Source: a bacterium
GTDB taxonomy: Bacteria; Patescibacteriota; Microgenomatia; Woykebacterales; RBG-16-39-9b
Direction: 5' to 3'
Assembly: GCA_030690175.1 (NCBI GenBank)
Contig: JAUYHE010000027.1
Span: 1 to 17,111, forward strand
Length of the DNA: 17,111 bases
Below, piece by piece: positions 1 through 6,653 of the stretch (positions are counted from its first letter, which is position 1; each line of letters opens with the position of its first letter). The translations under genes and the position numbers were made by a program. The notes under the pieces are model-generated. The model was not told where the DNA came from, ran no database searches, and saw nothing but the letters and a program-made list of their open reading frames with translations.

Positions 1-2
1 AA

Positions 3-119
3 AGGGAGTTGGTAGACTACGAATGGGTTGATCCAGAAGCCGCAATAAAGAGAAAAGATATACTTGCCAAAGATACCTTACGGAAATTAGTGAATGCCAA
101 AAAAACCACAAGAAGCTAA
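3..119 (+). CDS. 3' end of a probable NUDIX-family hydrolase gene (partial)
   Basis: An open frame enters from the left edge and ends at TAA 117-119, giving 38 residues of a truncated gene. The visible tail contains VDYEWVDPEAAIKR and ends in a basic helix. That pattern (aromatic-Trp-acidic, then Pro-Glu-x-Ala) resembles the C-terminus of many NUDIX hydrolases, but the NUDIX box itself is outside the window. The last 26 nt overlap the start of the hydrolase gene at 94, which suggests translational coupling on one transcript. The frame is a direct observation. The family name is a guess from the tail. Confidence 0.45.
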   Translation, partial: RELVDYEWVDPEAAIKRKDILAKDTLRKLVNAKKTTRS

Positions 120-672
120 GAAAAAGTTAATAATAGTGCACTGTTGGGAAGGCCACCCGGAGGGGAGTTGGTACCCGTGGTTAAAAGCGGAGATGGAAAA
201 GCGGGGTTGGGAAGTGTTGGTGCCAGCTATGCCTAATACCAACCAACCAGAACAATCACGATGGCTACCTTATCTGCAGACGGTTGTAGGTAAAGTCGAC
301 CGTAGTACGTTTATGGTTGGTCACTCTTTGGGTTGTATCACGATTTTGAGATTTTTGGAGCGGTTACCAGAGGAGGAATCTATTGGCGGAACTATTTTAG
401 TAGCCGGTTTTGATAACCCATTGAAATATAAGGAGCTGAAAAATTTCTTCCAAGAAGCAATAGCCTGGAAGGAAATAAAAAAGAAATGCAGTAAATTTAC
501 GACAATTCATTCCCAAGACGATCCTTACGTTCCGGTAGAAAATAGCGCCCGTTTCAAGGAAAATTTAGGCGCAAAAACGATAGTTGTAAATGGTTATAGG
601 CATTTTAGCGGGGATGATGGTGTCAGTTCGGTTCCGCTCATTCTGGAAAAGCTTCTTGAGATTTCCAAGTAG
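94..672 (+). CDS. RBBP9/YdeN-family alpha/beta serine hydrolase
   Basis: A 192-aa single-domain alpha/beta hydrolase of the RBBP9/YdeN type; that family is usually about 180-200 aa. The first strand IIVHCWEGHPEGSWYPWL (about 13-30) carries the family's W-x-G-x-P-x-x-x-W/Y pattern near the oxyanion hole. The nucleophile elbow GHSLG places the catalytic serine at residue 78. HSQDDPYVP (139-147) holds the acid (Asp142 or Asp143), and the catalytic histidine is His170 before FSG. No signal peptide or membrane segment is seen, so it is cytoplasmic. Natural substrates of this family are poorly known; small esters are hydrolysed by some members. The ATG at 94 lies inside the end of the upstream gene and has no Shine-Dalgarno sequence, so it is probably translationally coupled. 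Family assignment is firm; substrate unknown. Confidence 0.85.
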   Translation: MPKKPQEAKKKLIIVHCWEGHPEGSWYPWLKAEMEKRGWEVLVPAMPNTNQPEQSRWLPYLQTVVGKVDRSTFMVGHSLGCITILRFLERLPEEESIGGTILVAGFDNPLKYKELKNFFQEAIAWKEIKKKCSKFTTIHSQDDPYVPVENSARFKENLGAKTIVVNGYRHFSGDDGVSSVPLILEKLLEISK

Positions 673-685
673 ATAAGGGGGGTTG

Positions 686-715
686 TTGCGAATTTGATGC
701 GACTGGGATTAAAAT
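686..715 (+). promoter_or_regulatory. Putative promoter for the PH-like protein gene
   Basis: TTGCGA (686-691) and TAAAAT (710-715) are separated by 18 bp. Transcription would start near 722, only about 3 nt before the ATG at 725, giving a near-leaderless mRNA. It was found by eye from the consensus only. Confidence 0.4.
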
Positions 716-724
716 ACCCTTGCG

Positions 725-1210
725 ATGGCAAAATTTGAGCCCTTAAGTCCAGAAGAAGTCAGGCGGCTGCGAAACGAAGCCGTAAAAAAATATGATCACG
801 AAGAGAGCGATCATCCCCACGTAGAACCGGTCAAAAATTCACCAGTTTTGGCTCACCTAAAATCCATTTTCCCCTTCCAGCTTTTTCCGGACGAGCTGAT
901 CGTCGAAGAAAAAAGGATCGTGTGGATCCATCGGTTTGGGCCAAAGATGTGCGAAGTGCTGACCCTTTTGCCAAACGACATAAATAGGGTCGAAGCCTCG
1001 GCCGGGCCTCTATTTGGCCATCTCCATATCTCAATTCCCCGTCACGATGTCGATATTTTGATGGAGCGGCTTAGCCGCAAAGAAACTTTTCTGGCCCGAG
1101 ACCTAATCGACGGCTTGATAACTGCTATCAAACAAGGTACCGAGATTAAGGGGGACACCGCCGAAGAAAAAGCAGACTTTCTAAAGAAACTAGTTCACGT
1201 GGAGATTTAA
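725..1210 (+). CDS. Conserved hypothetical protein with a PH-like beta domain
   Basis: A 161-aa soluble protein with no signal peptide and no hydrophobic helix. Residues 1-40 are charged and probably helical or disordered. Residues about 43-115 read as alternating beta strands: FPFQLFPDELIVEEKRI, then WIHRFG, then EASAGPLFGHLHISIP. That order (Phe-Pro-Phe-x-Leu-Phe-Pro-Asp, a strand with I.HR, then a GPLFG turn and strand) resembles bacterial PH-like domain proteins I recall from CPR genomes. The C-terminus is a charged helix, where a linker or membrane helix can be found in relatives. No catalytic motif is visible. It has its own likely promoter at 686-715 and precedes glycerate kinase by 52 nt. 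The function is unknown; the domain call rests on pattern memory only. Confidence 0.7.
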   Translation: MAKFEPLSPEEVRRLRNEAVKKYDHEESDHPHVEPVKNSPVLAHLKSIFPFQLFPDELIVEEKRIVWIHRFGPKMCEVLTLLPNDINRVEASAGPLFGHLHISIPRHDVDILMERLSRKETFLARDLIDGLITAIKQGTEIKGDTAEEKADFLKKLVHVEI

Positions 1211-1250
1211 GCAATTGACTACCCACCTTTCGGACTAACGGTTACTTTGC

Positions 1251-1256
1251 TAAGAT
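1251..1256 (+). promoter_or_regulatory. Extended -10 placing the start site on the glycerate kinase GTG
   Basis: TAAGAT at 1251-1256 is preceded by TGC (1248-1250), forming an extended -10. Seven bases downstream is 1263, the G of the GTG start codon, so the predicted transcript is leaderless. The -35 at normal spacing is poor (TTTCGG, 1228-1233). A TTGACT further upstream (1215-1220) is too far away. Confidence 0.35.
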
Positions 1257-1262
1257 TAAATT

Positions 1263-2540
1263 GTGATTATCAAAAACTTTGCCGAGTTGGCTACCTCAAA
1301 ACTTCGTCGGGACGCACTGGGGATCATAGAAGCAGCCTACAATTCCATCAACACCAAAAAAGTAATTGAGAATAGCGTGAGGCTCCATAAAAACGGCCTT
1401 CTGTACATAAAGGATAATTGGGTTGATCTAAAAAAGTACCGGCGGGTTTATCTAATTGGTATAGGTAAAGCGGCTTTTGCTTCTGTAAGTGTGCTTGAAG
1501 ACTTATTAAAAGATTATATCACTGACGGTATTGTTTTGGATATTTATGGCGCGCCTTTGAAAAAAGTAAAAAGTATAGTTGGTACTCACCCTCATTCAAC
1601 TGAAACCAACGTTGCGGCCACCAGAGAAATAGTTGCCCTGCTGCAGGCAGCTCAAGAAGAAGATTTGGTTCTGACGGTTATTACTGGAGGTGGAAGCGCC
1701 CTGCTTTGCTCACCCTATAAAATAAGTTGTGATCTGAAAGATTCTATAGTCACATCCTTATGGAAGGCCGGCGCGACGATACAGGAGATGAACGTGGTAC
1801 GGAAACACCTCTCAGGAATAAAAGGGGGCCACTTTGCAAGCCTTGCTTACCCGGCAAAAGTTGTTTCCCTGATCTTCTCTGATGTACCTGGTGATGATTT
1901 ATCGGCGATTGGTTCCGGACCAACAGTTCTTGACCCAACCACTGTAAAAGATGCAGCGGCTATATTAGCAAAATATGATGTTCTAAAAGCGTGCAATCTC
2001 CCAAATTGCGAATTGCAAGAAACCCCAAAGGACCCGATGCTTTTTCAGAGAGTGGTTAATGTCGTCGTTGTTAACGATAAAGTCGCCGTGGACGCTATGG
2101 AAGAGATGGGGAGAAGGTTGAAATACAACGTGGAAATCTTTAGCAGCGAAATAACTGGTGAAGCGCAGGAGGTAGCGAAAGAGCTAGTGATGAATGCAAA
2201 AACTGGAACGGTCCTGCTAGCCGCTGGGGAATCCACGGTTAGAGTGATAGGAAATGGCAAAGGAGGCAGAAACCAACATCTTGTCCTCTCGGCCTTGAAG
2301 TATTTGAAAGATGGCCAAGTAATAGTTTCGGTTAATAGTGACGGTTATGATTTTACGACCCACGCGGGGGCTATCGGGGACAGAGAAACTATTGCTAAGG
2401 CCAAACGAAAACGACTGCAGATAGAAAAATATTTAAAAAACTGCGATTCGTTTCACTTTTTCGAAAAAGTCGGTGACGCAATTCAAACTGGTATTTTGGG
2501 CACAAACGTAGCGGACTTTATGCTGGTTTTGTCCAAGTAA
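1263..2540 (+). CDS. Glycerate 2-kinase (GckA/MOFRL family)
   Basis: A 425-aa protein of the DUF4147 plus MOFRL glycerate kinase family, whose bacterial members phosphorylate D-glycerate to 2-phosphoglycerate with ATP. Visible family motifs in order are GIGKA with the conserved lysine at 69, GGGSALL (142-148), NVVRKHLSGIKGG (177-189), SDVPGDDLSAIGSGPT (206-221) and GGRNQH around residue 334. The last signature, usually a Gly-Thr-Asp-Gly...Asp-Gly-x-Thr-x-Ala-Ala-Gly pattern, appears here as NSDGYDFTTHAGAIGD, a recognisable but altered version. It is cytoplasmic. The start is GTG with no Shine-Dalgarno sequence, and an extended -10 sits 7 nt upstream. It ends 3 nt before the convergent DUF1684 gene. 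In a small genome it could link serine or glycerate salvage to lower glycolysis; that role is inferred. Confidence 0.88.
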   Translation: MIIKNFAELATSKLRRDALGIIEAAYNSINTKKVIENSVRLHKNGLLYIKDNWVDLKKYRRVYLIGIGKAAFASVSVLEDLLKDYITDGIVLDIYGAPLKKVKSIVGTHPHSTETNVAATREIVALLQAAQEEDLVLTVITGGGSALLCSPYKISCDLKDSIVTSLWKAGATIQEMNVVRKHLSGIKGGHFASLAYPAKVVSLIFSDVPGDDLSAIGSGPTVLDPTTVKDAAAILAKYDVLKACNLPNCELQETPKDPMLFQRVVNVVVVNDKVAVDAMEEMGRRLKYNVEIFSSEITGEAQEVAKELVMNAKTGTVLLAAGESTVRVIGNGKGGRNQHLVLSALKYLKDGQVIVSVNSDGYDFTTHAGAIGDRETIAKAKRKRLQIEKYLKNCDSFHFFEKVGDAIQTGILGTNVADFMLVLSK

Positions 2541-2543
2541 AAT

Positions 2544-3056
2544 TCAACGGAACCGCTTTTCACCAGCCTGAATCTCTACGGTTAGATTATTCTCCTCGGG
2601 GGTTATTGGACAGCGGAAATTACCGTTGTAAGCGCAATACGGGTTGTAGGCGTAGTTAAAATCTAATTCCTTGATCGTGCCGTTTTCCACTTCCACTTCA
2701 ACATAACGACCGTCATGATAGGTGTCCCCTCCGTTTGTCCGATCCTTAAATGGTAAAAATATACCGGCTGCGTCAGTACTATCGTAAACTGTAAGTTCGC
2801 AAGGTGTATCACCCACCTCGAAGTGAATTTTACCCAGTTTCTTGAAAGGTTGAGTATCGCCAGCGCTGGTGTTTACCTGAACGATTTGTTCGGCTGCTGC
2901 GGGTTCTATTTTAAGGCGGTGAAAGATTAGATTTGAATTGGGGGAGAAATAGTTGAGCCCCTTGAAATTTTGTTTTTGCTCTCTGGTGAGTGGCGATTGC
3001 GGGTCATTGTTGAAAAGAACATCTTTGTCTTTTCGAAATTGAGTCAATTTATCCAT
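2544..3056 (-). CDS. DUF1684 family protein
   Basis: A 170-aa protein matching the DUF1684 pattern. An N-terminal helix ends in ...PLTREQKQNFKGLNYF (about 22-38). A beta-rich middle follows with IFLPFKDRTNGGDTY and GRYVEVEVENG. The C-terminal hallmark LDFNYAYNPYCAYN, then CPITPEENNLTVEIQAGEK, is nearly diagnostic: two cysteines, the NPYCAYN motif and a PxxEN segment. No signal peptide is visible, so it is probably cytoplasmic; some relatives are secreted or lipoproteins. The biochemical function of DUF1684 is unknown. Its start faces the first solute-binding protein gene across a divergent region of about 100 bp, with its own promoter at 3070-3098. It converges on glycerate kinase with a 3-bp gap. 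Confidence 0.85.
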   Translation of the reverse strand: MDKLTQFRKDKDVLFNNDPQSPLTREQKQNFKGLNYFSPNSNLIFHRLKIEPAAAEQIVQVNTSAGDTQPFKKLGKIHFEVGDTPCELTVYDSTDAAGIFLPFKDRTNGGDTYHDGRYVEVEVENGTIKELDFNYAYNPYCAYNGNFRCPITPEENNLTVEIQAGEKRFR

Positions 3057-3069
3057 AAGCTATATTTTC

Positions 3070-3098
3070 AAATTAGCATAAGAAGCAAGCAGTGTCCA
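3070..3098 (-). promoter_or_regulatory. Promoter for the DUF1684 gene
   Basis: Read on the - strand, TGGACA (3098-3093) is followed after 17 bp by TAATTT (3075-3070), with TGC immediately before the -10 (extended -10). The start site would lie near 3063, about 7 nt before the ATG at 3056. Confidence 0.45.
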
Positions 3099-3111
3099 GA
3101 GTATTCAAAAA

Positions 3112-3140
3112 TTGACAAGTTGAGAGGCTCCTGGTACTCT
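3112..3140 (+). promoter_or_regulatory. Promoter of the first solute-binding protein gene
   Basis: A perfect TTGACA (3112-3117), a 17-bp spacer and TACTCT (3135-3140) with TGG before it (extended -10). The expected start near 3147 leaves a leader of about 13 nt. A block of 36 nt (3108-3143) is repeated with 33 matches at 5005-5040 before the second paralogue, which supports it as a functional element. Confidence 0.65.
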
Positions 3141-3159
3141 TAATTTAAGGTTAATATTT

Positions 3160-4797
3160 ATGGACGAACTGCCCCAAGAAAAGAAATCTTTTGTTCGTCG
3201 AGAACTTATCTACCTACTGGCAGTTTTAATTGCCGCAGTAATTTTAGGTGTTTTAGTGATACTGCGCCTAAATCCCCAAGCCACCAAACTTCAAGGCGCT
3301 GATTATATTGAAGGATTACCAAAAGATCAGGTGAGAATTGGAGTAGACTCGATAACAGGTCTATACCCAAATATCCCATTCGCCAACGAAATTCTGGCCC
3401 TAAACAACGGTATTTTTGAAGGGTTAACAGTGATTAGACAAGGTAGGGTTCAACCAGCTTTAGCTCAAAGCTGGACCAATCCGGACAACCTTACTTGGCG
3501 AATAAAACTACGAAGCAATGTAAAGTTCCATTCAGGCCAGACTTTAAAGGCTTCTGATGTGAGGTATACTATTGAGGAGGCAAAGGAAGATTATTTTTCA
3601 AAAAACCCAATCTGGGTAACTGGTTTTGTTGCGGCTAGAGTAGATTCTGTCAAAGTTATTGATGACAGCACCGTCGAATTGAAAACTGCTATCCCTGATC
3701 CAACACTAATGCATTGGATGGTTTTCCTTTTCATTCTTTCTGAAGAGCAGGTGAAAAAAGACGGTTTGGATAAAGCAACGGGTACAGGCCCATATAAAGT
3801 GGCATCTTTTTCCAAGGAAGAGGCAGTTCTCGAAGCAAACACAGGCTATTGGGGTGGGGTACCCAAAGTTAAAAAGCTAATTTATAAGGCCTTCAAAGAT
3901 GAGGAGTCTCTTGTAAAAGGATTGGAGGATGGGAAGATCGATATATCATTCGTTATCGAGAAAGTATTTGATGAGAGTATAAAAAATAAGGGGTTGCGAA
4001 TAATTCCCGCAAGTAATAGCGGGGTGGGCTATATTGGGTTTGATGCGACCAGTATAAAGGCTAAATATGTAAACACTGAAAAAAATCCATTTGCCGATGT
4101 AAAAGTACGCAAAGCAATACTGCTAGCATTAGACGCTGAAAAACTCTTAAAAGACGCTGGTAGCGAAAATGCCGCGCTTAGCCAGTTTGCCACCGAGGAT
4201 TTAGTTGGTTTTAATTCCCAGCTGAAGCGACCGGTTGCCAATCAAATAGAAGCCAAAAAACTACTTAGTGAAGCCGGGTTCCCAGATGGTTTTGAGGTAA
4301 CTTTAGATACCGCCGATTTTGCTAAAAAAATCCCAGAACAAATAAAACTCCAACTTGCTGAGGTGGGTATTATGGTAAAATTGAATGTTGTTGCCGAATC
4401 AGAAGACTTTTACAATAAGCTATTTAGTGGAGATACTTCTTTTTACTATCTAAATTATGTCCCAGATACAATAGACTCCACTGATCTCTTGAATTCTTTC
4501 ATTCATACTGTAGATAAAAAAACAGGTAAGGGTTCTAATAACATGACAGCCTATTCCAACGAGAAGATAGATAAGTTATTGGACAGAGCGTCTGCAGAGT
4601 TTGATTCAAGAGAGAGGGCAAATATAATCTCCAAAGTACACGCAGAAGTGATGGACGAACTACCTTTGGTACCAATTGACAAAACCACTGTATTTTTTAT
4701 AGTTAGAGACGACGTTTCTTTCAAACCTGCACCATTCGGATTCATCTTCGGATACGAACTTTCCGGAAGACAAAAAGTGACAGAAGATCAAAAGTAA
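3160..4797 (+). CDS. Membrane-anchored family-5 extracellular solute-binding protein, copy 1
   Basis: A 545-aa protein of the SBP_bac_5 (oligopeptide/dipeptide/nickel-binding) family. Residues 1-14 are polar and carry RR before one hydrophobic helix at about 16-36. No lipobox cysteine or clear signal-peptidase site is seen, so it should stay anchored with its binding domain outside. The binding domain starts near residue 55. It shows FEGLTVIRQGRVQPALAQSW, then LTWRIKLRSNVKFHSG, the family signature near the N-lobe, followed by GTGPYKV (about 209-215), VRKAILLALD in the second lobe, and a closing FKPAPFGFIFGYELSG. The ligand cannot be read from sequence; short peptides are typical. No permease or ATPase gene is in the window. 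A promoter with a short leader precedes it. It is a tandem paralogue of the next gene. Confidence 0.85.
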   Translation: MDELPQEKKSFVRRELIYLLAVLIAAVILGVLVILRLNPQATKLQGADYIEGLPKDQVRIGVDSITGLYPNIPFANEILALNNGIFEGLTVIRQGRVQPALAQSWTNPDNLTWRIKLRSNVKFHSGQTLKASDVRYTIEEAKEDYFSKNPIWVTGFVAARVDSVKVIDDSTVELKTAIPDPTLMHWMVFLFILSEEQVKKDGLDKATGTGPYKVASFSKEEAVLEANTGYWGGVPKVKKLIYKAFKDEESLVKGLEDGKIDISFVIEKVFDESIKNKGLRIIPASNSGVGYIGFDATSIKAKYVNTEKNPFADVKVRKAILLALDAEKLLKDAGSENAALSQFATEDLVGFNSQLKRPVANQIEAKKLLSEAGFPDGFEVTLDTADFAKKIPEQIKLQLAEVGIMVKLNVVAESEDFYNKLFSGDTSFYYLNYVPDTIDSTDLLNSFIHTVDKKTGKGSNNMTAYSNEKIDKLLDRASAEFDSRERANIISKVHAEVMDELPLVPIDKTTVFFIVRDDVSFKPAPFGFIFGYELSGRQKVTEDQK

Positions 4798-5008
4798 AAA
4801 CGCCCTTGAATTTTTAGGGTCACGTTCCACCGTCACAGCAGTCTAGAGATTAAATCTCCAATATCTTCTACAATCCCCTTACCCTAGCTTTATTTCCTAC
4901 CTATAATTTATATTTGGACGCCAGGCACTTAAAATTGCGCGGGCAAATAATAGATACGCCGGCTTTAAATGAAAGTATCATTCGTCCTAACGATCCGGGC
5001 TGTGAAAA
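4798..5008. other. Spacer between the two solute-binding protein genes
   Basis: No coding frame or convincing intrinsic terminator is seen. There are only weak inverted repeats: a 4-bp CCCT/AGGG stem at about 4804-4821 and a GAGAT/ATCTC stem at about 4846-4858, neither followed by a T tract. A TATAAT at 4902-4907 with a weak TTACCC at 4879-4884 (17-bp spacing) could be an extra upstream promoter, but nothing confirms it. Confidence 0.3.
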
Positions 5009-5037
5009 TTGACAAGTTGAGAGACTCTTGGTATTCT
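5009..5037 (+). promoter_or_regulatory. Promoter of the second solute-binding protein gene and histidine kinase
   Basis: TTGACA (5009-5014), a 17-bp spacer and TATTCT (5032-5037) preceded by TGG. The start is expected near 5044, about 18 nt before the ATG. This is the duplicated copy of the promoter at 3112-3140 and has a slightly better -10. It should drive both the binding protein and the kinase 2 nt behind it. Confidence 0.68.
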
Positions 5038-5061
5038 TAACTAAAGTTTAAAATTTAATTT

Positions 5062-6651
5062 ATGGACCAGCTGCCAGCTCAAAAGAAATCTTTTTTCCGC
5101 CGAGAACTCATCTACTTACTTATTGTTTTAATTGCGGCGACAATCTTAGGCGTTTTAGTGATACTCCGCTTAAATCCCCAAGCCACAAAACTTCAAGGCG
5201 CTGATTATATCGAAGGGTTGCCAAGGGATAAGGTGACTGTCGGCATTCTTGAAATTATAGTTGGTTTGTACCCCAATGTCACATTTGATGTTGATTCAAT
5301 TGCTATAAACAGTAATATGTTTGAAGGATTGACTATGATCCGTGGTGGCAGATTGCAGCCTGCGTTAGCAGAGAGCTGGACAAACCCGGACGATCTGACT
5401 TGGAAGATAAAACTCCGCAGTGGAGTCAAGTTCCATTCTGGAAACCCCCTAAAAGCTTCAGATGTCAAATACACTATAGAAGAGGCAAAGAAACATCCGG
5501 ACTGGTTCGATGGGATTGCGAGTTCTATAGCTTCAAAAGTAGATTCAGTAAAGGTAATTGACGATCAGACTGTAGAGCTAAAAACAAAAAAACCTGACCC
5601 AACACTTCTACACTGGATGATTTACCTCTTCATCTCTTCCGAAGATCAAGTGAAAAAGGACGGGCTAGAAAAGGCGGTTGGTACCGGCCCGTATAAGCTA
5701 GTGTCCATAGATAAAAAAGAAGCAGTTTTAAAAGCTAATGATGCTTATTGGGGCGGCCCGCCTAAAGTAAAGAACCTAGTTTACAAAGCCTATAAAGACG
5801 CGCGGGCCATCGCTGACGGTTTTGAAAAAGGCGAGGTTGATGTGTCTTTGTTTCTAGAGAACGCTTATAACGAGGAGCTAAAAAATAAAGGCTTTAGCGT
5901 AATACCGACAAAGTCTGGAGATATTTCTTTCCTCGGCTTTAATACCAAAATGGCTCCCTTTACCGATATAAGGGTAAGGAAAGCAATCCTGTTGGCACTT
6001 GATGTAAACAAGATTTTGAAGGGGTCTGATAGAGACGGACAACCGGCAACTCAATTTGCAACGGCTGACCTGACTGGTTTCAACAAAGAGCTAACAAGGC
6101 CAAAAACTGATAAAGAAGCGGCTAAACGGTTGCTTTCCGAGGCAGGATTTGCCAACGGTTTTACGGTAACGTTAAATGTGCCCGATATAGCGGTAAAAGA
6201 GGGAGAACAAATAAAAACCGAGCTAGCCACTATAGGCATAAATGTCAAACTAAACCCGCTTGCTTTCGAAGAGTTTTTTGCAGCGCTTCCGAGCGTCAGC
6301 TTTTACCGGCTAGCTTACGTACCCGATACGCTGGACTCGACTGATCTTCTGAACTCGTTTGTCCACTCACCAACCGCTGATAAAGGAAGTCTTAATTTCT
6401 CTGGTTATTCAAATCCGAAACTAGACGAACTCCTGGATAAAGCCTCAATCACTTTTAATACTAATGAAAGAGCAAAGATAATCGAGCAAGCTCACAAAGA
6501 AGTAATGGACCAACTTCCGATAGTGCCACTAGTTGAGCGGATTACCTTCTTCATCTTGCGGGAGGACGTTTCCTTTAAGCCCGCACCGTTTGGTTACATC
6601 TTTGGGTTTGAACTTTCTGGGAGACAAAAAGCATCCAATAACGCCCAATAG
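5062..6651 (+). CDS. Membrane-anchored family-5 extracellular solute-binding protein, copy 2
   Basis: A 529-aa paralogue of the preceding gene with the same layout: polar start with RR, one hydrophobic helix at about 16-36 with no lipobox, then an SBP_bac_5 domain. The first 58 residues match copy 1 at 50 positions, whereas the binding domain has drifted much more, so ligand preference may differ. Retained motifs are LTWKIKLRSGVKFHSG, VGTGPYKL, VRKAILLALD and a C-terminal FKPAPFGYIFGFELSG. It ends TAG, and the histidine kinase starts 2 nt later, so the two are certainly co-transcribed. No transporter subunits are present in the window. Roles as a peptide-capturing lipoprotein-like protein or as a ligand sensor for the kinase are both possible; the second is inference from gene order. 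Confidence 0.85.
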   Translation: MDQLPAQKKSFFRRELIYLLIVLIAATILGVLVILRLNPQATKLQGADYIEGLPRDKVTVGILEIIVGLYPNVTFDVDSIAINSNMFEGLTMIRGGRLQPALAESWTNPDDLTWKIKLRSGVKFHSGNPLKASDVKYTIEEAKKHPDWFDGIASSIASKVDSVKVIDDQTVELKTKKPDPTLLHWMIYLFISSEDQVKKDGLEKAVGTGPYKLVSIDKKEAVLKANDAYWGGPPKVKNLVYKAYKDARAIADGFEKGEVDVSLFLENAYNEELKNKGFSVIPTKSGDISFLGFNTKMAPFTDIRVRKAILLALDVNKILKGSDRDGQPATQFATADLTGFNKELTRPKTDKEAAKRLLSEAGFANGFTVTLNVPDIAVKEGEQIKTELATIGINVKLNPLAFEEFFAALPSVSFYRLAYVPDTLDSTDLLNSFVHSPTADKGSLNFSGYSNPKLDELLDKASITFNTNERAKIIEQAHKEVMDQLPIVPLVERITFFILREDVSFKPAPFGYIFGFELSGRQKASNNAQ

Positions 6652-6653
6652 AG

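Noticed and set aside
4798..4870. Intrinsic terminator after the first solute-binding protein gene
   Set aside because: The inverted repeats are only 4-5 bp, and none is followed by a T-rich tract.
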